A stretch of DNA of 64,000 nucleotides from Streptomyces kanamyceticus (GTDB taxonomy: Bacteria; Actinomycetota; Actinomycetes; Streptomycetales; Streptomycetaceae): NCBI RefSeq assembly GCF_008704495.1, contig NZ_CP023699.1, positions 10,069,898 to 10,133,897 on the forward strand, given 5' to 3'. Under the pieces are notes generated by a model, which was not told the origin of the DNA, searched no databases, and saw only the letters and a program-made list of their open reading frames with translations. Below are positions 44,148-52,796 of the stretch, one piece after another (position 1 is the first letter of the stretch; each line of letters begins with the position of its first letter). A program made the position numbers and the translations under genes.

Positions 44148-44549
44148 GATAGTTGCCAGATGGCGCGAGAGCTGGTTGAGAGACTGGTGCCGAACAGCCT
44201 GTGGGCACTGTTCCTACAGGTGGTTCCTGCTCCGCCGATACGTCCACAGGGCGGAGGGAGCCGGCGCCGACATGGAGATCGTGAAGTCTTGGCCGTGATC
44301 GTCTTTGCCGCCACATCAGGCTGCTCATGGAATCAACTGCCGTCCGCGTTAGGGCCGTCGGGGGTCACCGCGTTCCGCCGGTTCACCGAGTGGTCCGAAG
44401 CCCGCGTGTGGACCAAGCTCCATCGCTTGGTCCACGATGAGCTCGGTAGGGACGATGAACTGAACTGGTCGCGGTACGTCACGGACTCATGTCGGCTGCG
44501 CGCGAACCATGACTCGGCCGAGGAATCATCCCCCACTCTGACAAGGTGA
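44148..44549 (+). pseudogene. IS5-family transposase N-terminal remnant
   Basis: ELVERLVPNSLWALFLQVVP, IRPQGGG, AVIVFAATSGCSWNQLPSAL and TAFRRFTEWSEARVWTKLHR are the N-terminal blocks of an IS5-type transposase. It breaks off in RYVTDSCRLRANHDSAEESS before the second catalytic Asp, ending shortly before a strong hairpin. Confidence 0.65.
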
Positions 44550-44559
44550 TGCCGCGACG

Positions 44560-44599
44560 GCCCCGCCCATCTGCTCCCCCCGTGGCGGATGGGCGGGGC
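44560..44599. terminator. Hairpin, 15-bp stem with one mismatch
   Basis: GCCCCGCCCATCTGC pairs with GCGGATGGGCGGGGC around a 10-base loop. It lies after the transposase remnant and downstream (minus side) of the GtrA gene. Confidence 0.6.
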
Positions 44600-44827
44600 T
44601 CACTACCGCCTCTCCTAGACTCAGGCCAGCCGATCAGCCATGGGGCTTCGGCATCCGCGGTCGGGGCGTCGTCCACCCGGGTCGGCGGGCCGCCGGTGTT
44701 GTGGACCGCTCCAGGACCAGAACACCGAAGCGACGTCCTCACGCCCGATCCGCCGCCAGCGGCCCCCCGCCCACGTCCAGAAAGCATCCTGCGCCGAAGG
44801 AGACAACTGCCGCGCCCACCAGTTCAG

Positions 44828-45388
44828 TCAGTCACGCCGGGGTCGGCGAGCCAGAACAGCTGCCGGTGCGGATGGATAGGAATCGCTGACGCTTTGGGGC
44901 TGCTTGCGGAAAACCCATTTGCGATAGGCCCAGAAGCGGAAGCCACTGGCCAGCCCGAGACCGACAACATTCTTCGCAAGGTTGTCATCCAGAGGTGAGG
45001 TGTACCCGAAGCCGTAATGCGAAATGGCGAGCACGCCATTCTGAATGATCATGCCAATGCCGCTGAACAGTACAAAGAGCGCTGCCTCTCGGGCGTAGCG
45101 GTTCTTGTCGTGATGCCGGTAGGTCCAGTAGCGATTTCCGAGGTAATTAACGCCAATCGCCACCGCATTGGAGATAACTCCGGAGCGGACTGTTTGCAGG
45201 TGTAGAAAATGCAAACATAGGTTGAATACGGCCGTGTCCACCACCCAGCCGACCGCACCTACGGCGCCGAATCTTCCTGCCTCGCCACTGACTCGCTGTA
45301 GCTTCTGGCGCACTGCAACTAATCCGGTGCTGGTCAACGCGCGTACCTTATCCATATCGACGGTCTTGTGGGTCCATGCTATCTGCAC
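44828..45388 (-). CDS. GtrA-family membrane protein
   Basis: 186 residues with four membrane segments in the core: FGAVGAVGWVVDTAVFNLCL, RSGVISNAVAIGVNYLGNRY, ALFVLFSGIGMIIQNGVLAI and LAKNVVGLGLASGFRFWAYR, the last followed by KWVFRK, the standard GtrA ending. GtrA proteins flip polyprenyl-linked sugars or otherwise aid cell-surface polysaccharide synthesis. It is divergent from the lasso precursor gene, and two polytopic glycosyltransferases lie on the far side of that cluster. Confidence 0.82.
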   Translation of the reverse strand: MQIAWTHKTVDMDKVRALTSTGLVAVRQKLQRVSGEAGRFGAVGAVGWVVDTAVFNLCLHFLHLQTVRSGVISNAVAIGVNYLGNRYWTYRHHDKNRYAREAALFVLFSGIGMIIQNGVLAISHYGFGYTSPLDDNLAKNVVGLGLASGFRFWAYRKWVFRKQPQSVSDSYPSAPAAVLARRPRRD

Positions 45389-45527
45389 ACTTTAGCTCGC
45401 ACCACGAGGTTTCCGGCGTGGCTGCATCCTTCTCCGTAAAACTTTTGGCCAAAAACGACCTGGAACAAGTGATGTAGATGTTCGTAGGTTGAAGGTGATC
45501 ATTTCAGCCAAAGAAAGGGGATCCATC

Positions 45528-45662
45528 ATGGAATCACAGGTTCACGAGGTACTCCCTGAGCCGTACGAGCCGCCGGCGCTGATTGAAGTCGGCGAGTTCT
45601 CGGAGGACACGCTGGGCTTCGGCAGCAGGCCGCTGGACAGCTTCGGCCTCAATATCCGCTGA
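45528..45662 (+). CDS. Lasso peptide precursor, core GFGSRPLDSFGLNIR
   Basis: 44 residues. AAGGGG precedes ATG 45528. The leader, MESQVHEVLPEPYEPPALIE then VGEFSEDTL, has the YxxPxL motif read by the B1 protein and Thr at the penultimate leader position. The 15-residue core starts with Gly at 45615 and has Asp at position 8, giving an eight-residue macrolactam ring (GFGSRPLD) and tail SFGLNIR. Known relatives are chaxapeptin (GFGSKPLDSFGLNFF) and sungsanpin (GFGSKPIDSFGLSWL); this one has Arg5 and an Ile-Arg C-terminus. Cyclase, RRE and peptidase genes follow at once. Confidence 0.93.
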   Translation: MESQVHEVLPEPYEPPALIEVGEFSEDTLGFGSRPLDSFGLNIR

Positions 45663-45672
45663 GGCCAGACCG

Positions 45673-47505
45673 TTGCGCACTGGGTTCATAATCACGCCGG
45701 ACGTACCTGAAGCCGAGGCATTTCGCGACCTCCCCATCGGGGCGCCGCAGCTAATCCCTCACCTGTCGGGGCGCCCGTGGATCGTTGGCCACTGGGCGTC
45801 AGACGAGGTCGTTCGAGCGCAGGTGGGCCCAGTGCAGGTGGTGGTGATCGGGCACTGCCCGGTCACCACCGAACGGCTCGCCACACTGGCTGCCCGGGTA
45901 CGCACCCCGTCCGATGTAGACGACCTGGCGCGGGCACTGCCCGGCAGCTTCCACCTAGTTGTGTTGATTGATGATCAGCTCAGGGTTCAAGGCAGTGTCA
46001 CCGGCTTGCGCCGTGTCTCTTACGCCTATCTCCAAGGGATGCCCATTGCCGCCGATCGCGCCGATGTGCTCGCCGACCTGACCGGGGCCGACGTGGACCA
46101 GGACATGCTCGCCACTCGAGCCGTCTGCGGAGGCATGCTGCCCTCCCCGCTACGCGACCACAGCATGTGGCGCGGTGTCTATACGGTGCCGCCCGACCAC
46201 TTCCTCCTCCTCAAACGGGACCGGACCGCGCGCGAAGTGTCCTGGTGGGGGCCGCCTGCCCCTGAGCTGTCGCTGGAACAAGGCGCTCCCACTGTGCGGG
46301 CGGCTCTGATCACTGCCACAGCCGACCGGCGCCCTCCCGAGGGCCGCCTCAGCGTGGACCTCTCGGGCGGAATGGACTCCACGTCGCTATGTTTCCTCGC
46401 CGCGCACCACGTTCCTGACCTGCTGACGTTTCGGTGGGGCGAAGCGGAAGAGGGCAATGACGACGCTCATTACGCCACTCATGCGGCACGATGCCTACCT
46501 CAAGCCGACCACCTTGTAATGCCGCAGGCCAAGCTGCCCGCCATCTTCACCGACCCTGCTGCTCCAGCCGATCCCGAGCAACCCTACTTGTTCAGCCGCA
46601 CCCTGGCCCGTACTCGGCACACCGCTCTGAACCTGGCCGCCCACGGCTCCCGGCAACACATCGCCGGACACGGTGCCGACGAACTCTTCTTCAAGTTTCC
46701 CGGGTACCTCCACCGGCTCCTGCTGAGGCACCCTCTTACTGGCCTCCGGCACCTGCGCGGGCACCTTGCAGTGAGTCGATGGCCCCTGTCCGCGACCGTG
46801 CGCGAACTGACACGAGGCGGCGACGTCGCCTCGTGGTGGCGCGCCCAGGCAGATGAGCTCGCTGCACCACTAGCTGATCGTTTCCCGCCTATCGGCTGGG
46901 GCTTCTCGCCTCTTCGCGCCCAACCGTGGGTTACAGATGAGGCGTTGGACGCCACTCGACGAACACTGCGACGCACCGCGGATCAGGTGCGGCCTTTTGC
47001 TGAAGACAGGGGACAGCACCAGTTCCTCCTGGCCTTGCGTACCACCGCGCCTGCCTACGCGCAGATGGGCCGTATATTCGCTGAATCCGGCGTTCGCCTT
47101 GAGATGCCCTACCTTGACGACCGCGTCGTTGAAGCCGCTCTAGCGGTGCAATTGCACGAACGCGTAACGCCTCTGCGTTACAAGCCACTTCTTGCCCAGG
47201 CCATGCAGGGTATTGCGCCGCCCGTAGTGTTGAACAGATCCACCAAGGGTGACTTCGCGGAAGACCTCCGCGTCGGCCGGCGTCGCAATCTTGCAGCCCT
47301 GCTGGAGGTGTTTGCTGAGTCGGAACTCGCCCGTCATGGCCTGATCGACACCGGCATGCTGCGCGGCGAGATCCTCGCACCTCAGGCAGACAACACCAAG
47401 AACATCGCCCTTGAACACCTTCTCGGCTGTGAAACCTGGTTCCGCACTGCCACAACTCGACACACAAGCTCCCGGAGAAACGATGTCCGTAATTCTGCCT
47501 CCTGA
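45673..47505 (+). CDS. Lasso peptide cyclase (asparagine-synthetase-like)
   Basis: 610 residues, the macrolactam synthetase that adenylates the core Asp8 and joins it to Gly1. The N-terminal glutaminase-like domain lacks the catalytic Cys, and the PP-loop ATP site is SGGMDSTS (residues 231-238), followed by GHGADELFFKFPGYLH and EMPYLDDRVVEAAL. A TTG start at 45673, seven bases after GAGG, fits; no ATG or GTG is available between the precursor stop and the first conserved residues. It overlaps the B1 gene by 23 bases. Confidence 0.9.
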   Translation: MRTGFIITPDVPEAEAFRDLPIGAPQLIPHLSGRPWIVGHWASDEVVRAQVGPVQVVVIGHCPVTTERLATLAARVRTPSDVDDLARALPGSFHLVVLIDDQLRVQGSVTGLRRVSYAYLQGMPIAADRADVLADLTGADVDQDMLATRAVCGGMLPSPLRDHSMWRGVYTVPPDHFLLLKRDRTAREVSWWGPPAPELSLEQGAPTVRAALITATADRRPPEGRLSVDLSGGMDSTSLCFLAAHHVPDLLTFRWGEAEEGNDDAHYATHAARCLPQADHLVMPQAKLPAIFTDPAAPADPEQPYLFSRTLARTRHTALNLAAHGSRQHIAGHGADELFFKFPGYLHRLLLRHPLTGLRHLRGHLAVSRWPLSATVRELTRGGDVASWWRAQADELAAPLADRFPPIGWGFSPLRAQPWVTDEALDATRRTLRRTADQVRPFAEDRGQHQFLLALRTTAPAYAQMGRIFAESGVRLEMPYLDDRVVEAALAVQLHERVTPLRYKPLLAQAMQGIAPPVVLNRSTKGDFAEDLRVGRRRNLAALLEVFAESELARHGLIDTGMLRGEILAPQADNTKNIALEHLLGCETWFRTATTRHTSSRRNDVRNSAS

Positions 47506-47746
47506 CGTTTCCACGGTCGACACGGAGGACGGAATGGTGCTGCTCAATCAGCGTACTGGTCGCTACTGGCAGCTCAACGCCAACGGAGCACAGACGCTGC
47601 GCCGCCTTCTTGACGGCTGCACCATCGAAGAGATCGCCTCTGGCATTGCTGCGCGGCACCAAATTGCCCCCGACCAGGTCCACAACGACATCACTCGGGT
47701 GATCGCACAATTACAGAAGGCCCACCTGTTGGAGGCCAGCCGGTGA
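47483..47746 (+). CDS. Lasso peptide B1 protein (PqqD-like RRE)
   Basis: 87 residues: DGMVLLNQRTGRYWQLNANG, AQTLRRLLDGCTIEEIASGI, VHNDITRVIAQLQKAHLLEA. This is the PqqD-fold RiPP recognition element that binds the leader's YxxP segment and hands the precursor to the B2 peptidase. GGAG precedes ATG 47483. Its stop overlaps the GTG of the next gene (GTGA). Confidence 0.9.
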   Translation: MSVILPPDVSTVDTEDGMVLLNQRTGRYWQLNANGAQTLRRLLDGCTIEEIASGIAARHQIAPDQVHNDITRVIAQLQKAHLLEASR

Positions 47747-48171
47747 GCATTCCCGCAGCGCTGCCTGAGCGTCCTCGCCTGCCATTTCGCCGCCGGATCG
47801 TGCCACTTCTGGTTGTCGCCCTTGCGCGCATACTCGCCAGGGCCCGTCCACACCGGCTCCGAAGAGTGATGGAGCTGGCGCGGCGTCGTGCCGCACCAGC
47901 CACCGCCGACCAAGCCCTCTCCGCCCGCCAAGCCGTAGTGGCAGTGAGCATGCGCTGCGCCGGAGAGGCATGCTTGCAGCGCTCGATAGCCGCCGCGCTC
48001 CTCTGCCGGACCAAAGGGTTCTGGCCCACTTGGTGCACTGGAGTGCGTACGAGCCCGTTCGCCGCCCATGCATGGATCGAAGCCGAGGGAGAACTCATCG
48101 GCGAGCCTTACCCACAGGGTCACTACCAGCCGATCCTCACCATCCCTGCCTGTCCAGCTTCCCACTCCTAA
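47743..48171 (+). CDS. Lasso peptide B2 leader peptidase
   Basis: 142 residues, transglutaminase-fold cysteine protease that removes the leader after Thr-Leu. Catalytic Cys77 is in GEACLQRSIA and His109 in AAHAWIEAEG; KGFWPTWCTGVR lies between, as in the family. It follows B1 with a 4-bp overlap. An ABC transporter (D gene) normally comes next in these clusters but is not present here; the next gene is on the other strand. Confidence 0.9.
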   Translation: MSIPAALPERPRLPFRRRIVPLLVVALARILARARPHRLRRVMELARRRAAPATADQALSARQAVVAVSMRCAGEACLQRSIAAALLCRTKGFWPTWCTGVRTSPFAAHAWIEAEGELIGEPYPQGHYQPILTIPACPASHS

Positions 48172-48202
48172 AGGGTCTGGCGTTGCGCCGTGGCGGACCC
48201 GT

Positions 48203-49723
48203 TTACGCCTGCCCGCACTTGCCGGGGCGGGCGTAGACGACGAGCTGAGCACCGCGTAATCTCGTCCGCTCACACACCTGGAAGTCGGCCGTGAGTACCC
48301 TCCGCTTCACCGCCTCTTGCCGGTCCAGATCGATCGGCTGGCCTGCGGGATCGGACAGCGCGAGGATCCGGTCCGAGGCCAGAATCTGCCGACGGATGCC
48401 AACTGCACTGAGCTCAGTGCCTTGCAAGGTGCGTGAGGCCGCAGGAGACTCAGCGAGCGCCAAGTCGTTCAGTCGCTGATATACCGACGAATGCGACATC
48501 AGCCACTCGCGACGCCGCGCCGGCATGAACAGCACTCCGTCCCCTTCACGGGCGTCGCGATCGACGGCCTCAGAGATGGCCACGACATCGTCCTTGCGGC
48601 TCTCCGGCATCCGCATGAGAAGCGACCACGGCAGCAGGATCGCCACTGCCGCGACGATCGTCAGACCAGCGACTCCAGCCCGCCAGGGCCGAGCGAGCCG
48701 TTGACAGCGCCTGATCGCCAGATCCAAACCAGCTCCCATGAGCAGCGCGAGCCCCGCCATGGTGTAGAGGACGTAGCGATCGACGTACCACGGCTTCACG
48801 AGAGACACCGTCATCAACAGGCCCGTTGGGATGGTTAGCAGGGTGGTCGCGAAGACAACCAGCGGGCGGTCTTGGGCATCGAGGGCTGCGGTCATCCGGC
48901 CACGACGAAGCATCCACGCAAGGAGCAGTCCGGCTCCGGAGACCGCAGCGAAGTGCCACCATTCGGTCAGGCTCGGGCGTCCCAGCCAACCCAGTTGCCG
49001 TTCTGACTGCCCAACGCTCGCCACAGCCAGCGGAAGCAACCCTCCAAGTACGCCTGCACTACACCTGGTCCACCGACGCCAGATCGGACGTGCCGTGCGC
49101 AGTAACCAGAGAGCGGCCCCGTGCGCGGCAAGTGTCAGCGCGGCGAACTCATGGAGCCACCCGGCCAGGACGAGGGCACCGGTGTACGGCCACCACCAAT
49201 GGCACTGCGGTTGGGCGAGGGCACGCACGAGGAAATAGGTCGCCCAGACGACAGCCGCGTACACCATGGCGTACGAGCGGCCCTCCTGGGCGTACTGCTG
49301 CACCATGGGCACCCCGGTGGACACCAGCCCGGCTAGGATCCCGACGCGAGGGCCACCCAGTCGTGCACCGAGCGCTGCTACTCCTGCAGCTGCCACCGCC
49401 GCTGCCACCACCGAGGGCAGCCTGAGGGCGAGGAGTCCGCCGTCCCAGATGCTGAAGACCGCGTGCATGACGAGGTAGTACAGGCCGTGCACGGCATCGA
49501 TGTGCCCGAGCAGAGCCCAGATGTCGCCCAGGGACCGATGTGCTACTTGGTAGGTGACGGACTCATCCCGCCACATGCTGTTCTGGCGTTCGATTCCCCA
49601 CAATCCCACGGCTAGAGCGGCCGCGAAGGGAAGGACGATCGGAGCCACACGCCGCAAGGTGCGGTGAACTGGCGGCGCGACGACGGCCTCGGTGCTGTCA
49701 GCGGAACACGAACTGCCGACCAT
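48203..49723 (-). CDS. Polytopic glycosyltransferase (GT39/ArnT-like)
   Basis: 506 residues with about ten membrane segments. The first external loop has MWRDESVTYQVAHRSLGDIW, including the Asp-Glu pair typical of GT-C mannosyl/arabinosyltransferases. Then come HGLYYLVMHAVFSIWDGGLL, VQQYAQEGRSYAMV and WYVDRYVLYTMAGLALLMGA. The soluble C-terminus holds VAISEAVDRDAREGDGVLFM. Such enzymes move a sugar from a polyprenyl-phosphate donor. A paralogue lies next to it in the same direction. A link to the lasso peptide is not indicated by the sequence. Confidence 0.78.
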   Translation of the reverse strand: MVGSSCSADSTEAVVAPPVHRTLRRVAPIVLPFAAALAVGLWGIERQNSMWRDESVTYQVAHRSLGDIWALLGHIDAVHGLYYLVMHAVFSIWDGGLLALRLPSVVAAAVAAAGVAALGARLGGPRVGILAGLVSTGVPMVQQYAQEGRSYAMVYAAVVWATYFLVRALAQPQCHWWWPYTGALVLAGWLHEFAALTLAAHGAALWLLRTARPIWRRWTRCSAGVLGGLLPLAVASVGQSERQLGWLGRPSLTEWWHFAAVSGAGLLLAWMLRRGRMTAALDAQDRPLVVFATTLLTIPTGLLMTVSLVKPWYVDRYVLYTMAGLALLMGAGLDLAIRRCQRLARPWRAGVAGLTIVAAVAILLPWSLLMRMPESRKDDVVAISEAVDRDAREGDGVLFMPARRREWLMSHSSVYQRLNDLALAESPAASRTLQGTELSAVGIRRQILASDRILALSDPAGQPIDLDRQEAVKRRVLTADFQVCERTRLRGAQLVVYARPGKCGQA

Positions 49724-49798
49724 CTGCTGGCTGATGATGTCCTCCCCGATCCGATGAACCTCTGCTGCTGCCGCGACTGGGCCGTGTGGGGCCGTCGG

Positions 49799-51145
49799 TC
49801 AGCACTTCCCATCACGGGCGTGCACCTCAATGCGGGCGGTCCGCAGTTCTCGGCTGCTGCATGTTGCAAACCACTGCTCCAACACGCGCGGTTTGGTTCT
49901 CTCACCCGCGGTTGACTCCGCCCCCTCACGCACTGGATCACGCAGCACCACGACGCGTGACACACGCAACATGCGGTGCCGAATTACTGCGGGAGACGCT
50001 TCAGTGCCATAGAGAGTGCGGGAGGTGCGAGGTGAGGCGGCCAGAGACAGGTCAATGAGCCCGAGCGATTCAGGTGTTCGCTGAAGCAGCCACACCCGCC
50101 GACTGCCAGGCAGAAAGAGCACCCCGTCGCCGGGGCTGGCCACCTGCGCCACTGCACGGGAGATGGCCGTGACATCGTCGACACGGCTGGCCGAGCTCCG
50201 CAGATGCGTCGCCACAGGTACCTCTACTGCCAAGACCGCGACGGCCACCGCTACTAGGAACACACCTCGGCGGCGACGCGGAACGCGCCACAGCACATCG
50301 ACTGCCGCTCCTGTCAGCAGGGCCAACCCGGTCTGGGCGTACAGCACATACCGATCGACATAGAGGGGCTTCACCGCGGATACCAGCAGGAGCATCGCGG
50401 GCGGTACGACCAGCAGGGGCAGGGCGAGCGACGGCAAACCGAGCGAGGCCGACCGCATGAGGTGCTTATGGGTGTTGAACCAGGTCACCAGCGTGGCACA
50501 CGCAAGTCCGACGACGGCCAGCAGCACGAACCCCGTCGCATCACCCGTGACGGATACCTCGATCCAAGCGACCTGCTGAGACTGCCGCATGCTCAACAGC
50601 ACCAGAGGCGTAGCGAGAGCTACAGAACAGCAGGAGGCTGCGATCCAGGCTCTGGCCACCATGCGCGGCACGGGGGCGACGAGCAGCGTCACGCCATGCG
50701 CGACCAAAGCCAGAACGGCGAACTCGTGCAACAGGATCGACAGTAAGGTCAACGCCGCGTAGGCCGCCCACGTGGCTGAGCGGGGACGTGCGCAGGCCTG
50801 TAAGAAGACCCATGTGGCGGCGACCACCAGCGCCGTCACCAGGGCGTAGGAACGGCCCTCCTGAGCGTAGCGCTGTACTGGGGGCAGAAGGGCGAACACG
50901 GCGCCCGCCACCAATCCGCACCTCGGGCCCGCAAGCCGCCGGCCAATGGCGGCAACACCGGCTGCGGTGCACGCCATGGCGATGACAGATGGCAGCCGGA
51001 GTGCGACGACGCCGCCCTCCCACAGGACGAATACGCCGTGCACCAGCAGGTAGTACAAGCCGTGAACGGCATCGGTGTGGCCCAACGTTGCCCACAGCAC
51101 GGGCAGCGGTCGGTGGGCCATGTCGTACGTGACGGCCTCGTCCAT
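49799..51145 (-). CDS. Second GT39/ArnT-like glycosyltransferase, 5' end unclear
   Basis: Paralogue of the preceding gene: MDEAVTYDMAHRPLPVLWAT, HGLYYLLVHGVFVLWEGGVV, VQRYAQEGRSYALVTALVVA, LYVDRYVLYAQTGLALLTGA. From ATG 51145 it has 448 residues but lacks the first membrane helix. The same frame stays open ~240 bases upstream and encodes RLDLVIPSVLTLCSGLWGIQ, homologous to the neighbour's first helix, yet contains no ATG, GTG or TTG. Either an unusual start or a 5' frameshift is involved. It is probably from tandem duplication. Confidence 0.7.
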   Translation of the reverse strand: MDEAVTYDMAHRPLPVLWATLGHTDAVHGLYYLLVHGVFVLWEGGVVALRLPSVIAMACTAAGVAAIGRRLAGPRCGLVAGAVFALLPPVQRYAQEGRSYALVTALVVAATWVFLQACARPRSATWAAYAALTLLSILLHEFAVLALVAHGVTLLVAPVPRMVARAWIAASCCSVALATPLVLLSMRQSQQVAWIEVSVTGDATGFVLLAVVGLACATLVTWFNTHKHLMRSASLGLPSLALPLLVVPPAMLLLVSAVKPLYVDRYVLYAQTGLALLTGAAVDVLWRVPRRRRGVFLVAVAVAVLAVEVPVATHLRSSASRVDDVTAISRAVAQVASPGDGVLFLPGSRRVWLLQRTPESLGLIDLSLAASPRTSRTLYGTEASPAVIRHRMLRVSRVVVLRDPVREGAESTAGERTKPRVLEQWFATCSSRELRTARIEVHARDGKC

Positions 51146-51842
51146 CCATAACGAACCCTGCCGCTGGATCCCCCACAGTCCGCTGCAGAGGGTCAGGACA
51201 GACGGGATGACGAGATCCAGTCGCCGTGCGATGCGGCCCTGCGGACGCGGCGCCGTCAGGCGGATGACCGGAGGCGATCCGGAGACAGGGCGGAACGACT
51301 GCGAGACAGGAATGGCGAACCAGCTTTCATCGGTGTCAGTCGATCTCGAGCTGACCCAACCAGCCCGTTCGTTGATGGGCTGCCCACCCGCAAACTGCCA
51401 ATCAATTCAGTTGGTCGGCTGCCCGGTAGCGATTCAGTTCGCATTCCGCCCCTGCGAGGCCGCTGGCCTGGGCCGCGGGAGAATCGATGACAGGGCGTGG
51501 GGAGGGGCCCTCCCGTGCACACCCCCACGGTGAATTGGCTGGTCGAGCGGGCGTACTTCAATGCCACCCACCGGCGTGACGGTGTGACGGAGCTGCAGTT
51601 CTGCAGTAGTGGGGCTGCTGTGGCCTGGTGTTCCGTTGGTGGGCTTGGGATTTCGGGCTGGGGCGGGTGTGCTGTGAGGGGCCGGGAACGGGCTTGGCAA
51701 GGGGTGTTCGGTTTGGTTGTTCGGGGTGGTGGTCTGGGGTTCTGTAGTTGGGTGGGATTGATCTTGGGTTTGTTGTCGATGGAATGGTGCGTCGAGAGGT
51801 AGCAGCCGGGGTGTAGTTGTGTGCGGTGCCCGTTGTTGCTGG
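51146..51842. other. Intergenic region, G/T-rich on the plus strand
   Basis: The first ~240 bases hold the apparent upstream coding extension of the glycosyltransferase. 51640-51840 is strongly G/T-rich on the plus strand (blocks such as GGTGTTCGGTTTGGTTGTTC). It lies just beyond the last gene of the Tn7-like operon, where a transposon end with TnsB-binding sites would be expected. I could not define repeats with confidence. Confidence 0.35.
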
Positions 51843-52796
51843 TCAGCGGCGTGTATGCGTGAGGTAGGTGGCCAGTGCGTCGCTGGTGGTGGGGGCGAAC
51901 CGGGAGAGTCCGAGGCGGTGCCCGATCGCGGTGAGGGCCTCGCTTGGACGCTGTGTCCGGTAGCGGGGGAGTGCGGCGAGGGCGCGGGCGAGGATGACGG
52001 TTTCGGGGTAGATCACGAGATCACGGGCCAAGAGCACGGCTGAAGCGTTTCCCACACGGTCCAAGTGCATGTTCAACACGCTCAGTTGGTTCAGCCGGTG
52101 GTGCCACCGTTCGGTCAGGTGCTGCTGCTGGTCGTACCAGCGGGTGGTGATCGCACGTGCCGTCATCCAGGCGCTTTTGCCGCGGGGGTGTCGTAGCAGC
52201 CGTCTATGGGAGTGGTGGGCCGTGACCAGTTCGGGCACGGTTTTGGTGTGGACCGGGATGTCGAGCCTGGGGTCGGGGGCTGCCTGGTGGTGGCGGGGGC
52301 AGACCAGTTGGTGCCAGGGCCGGTGGACCCATGCGGCCCCGGTCGTGCCCTGGCTGTGGCGCCGTGTGCACAGGGTGCAGGCGGCCACGGGCCGGTGCAG
52401 GGCGTCGAGAGGCTTCCAGTGCGCGGTCGGCCCGGGGCCGGGGCTGCCTGGATGAGGCAGCCAGGGCAGGGCGTGGGTGAGGTGAGCCATCGGGATGCGG
52501 CCCAGGATGGTGATGTGGTGGGCGGCTGCGGGGGAGAGGGCCAGTTCGGCTGTGGGCGGGGTGCCGTGTCCGTTCAGGGTGATGCCGCAGCCGTCGAGGA
52601 GTTGGGACAGCGTCAGTCGGTAGATCCCGGCGAGGCGCTTCAGGTAGGAGGCGGTCGCTTCGTACGGCAGGGGCCGTACCCGGAACACGCCCGCGGCCGG
52701 GGGCAGGATGTGGGCCCATGCCCCAGCTACGGGTGTGCTGCCTCGCGCAGTATCGGGCGCGGCCCTCCAAGGGGCTGCGAGAGCGGTCTGGTTCAC
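51843..52796 (-). CDS. TniQ-family transposition protein
   Basis: 317 residues. The TniQ start is RVRPLPYEATASYLKRLAGI, then a zinc finger CTLCTRRHSQG ... HQLVCPRHH, and helical C-terminal segments (WHHRLNQLSVLNMHLDRVGN, PSEALTAIGHRLGLSRFAP). TniQ/TnsD proteins choose or bridge the target in Tn7-like and Tn5053-like transposition. Its start overlaps the TnsC stop (ATGA), placing it last in the TnsA-B-C-TniQ operon. Confidence 0.82.
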   Translation of the reverse strand: MNQTALAAPWRAAPDTARGSTPVAGAWAHILPPAAGVFRVRPLPYEATASYLKRLAGIYRLTLSQLLDGCGITLNGHGTPPTAELALSPAAAHHITILGRIPMAHLTHALPWLPHPGSPGPGPTAHWKPLDALHRPVAACTLCTRRHSQGTTGAAWVHRPWHQLVCPRHHQAAPDPRLDIPVHTKTVPELVTAHHSHRRLLRHPRGKSAWMTARAITTRWYDQQQHLTERWHHRLNQLSVLNMHLDRVGNASAVLLARDLVIYPETVILARALAALPRYRTQRPSEALTAIGHRLGLSRFAPTTSDALATYLTHTRR

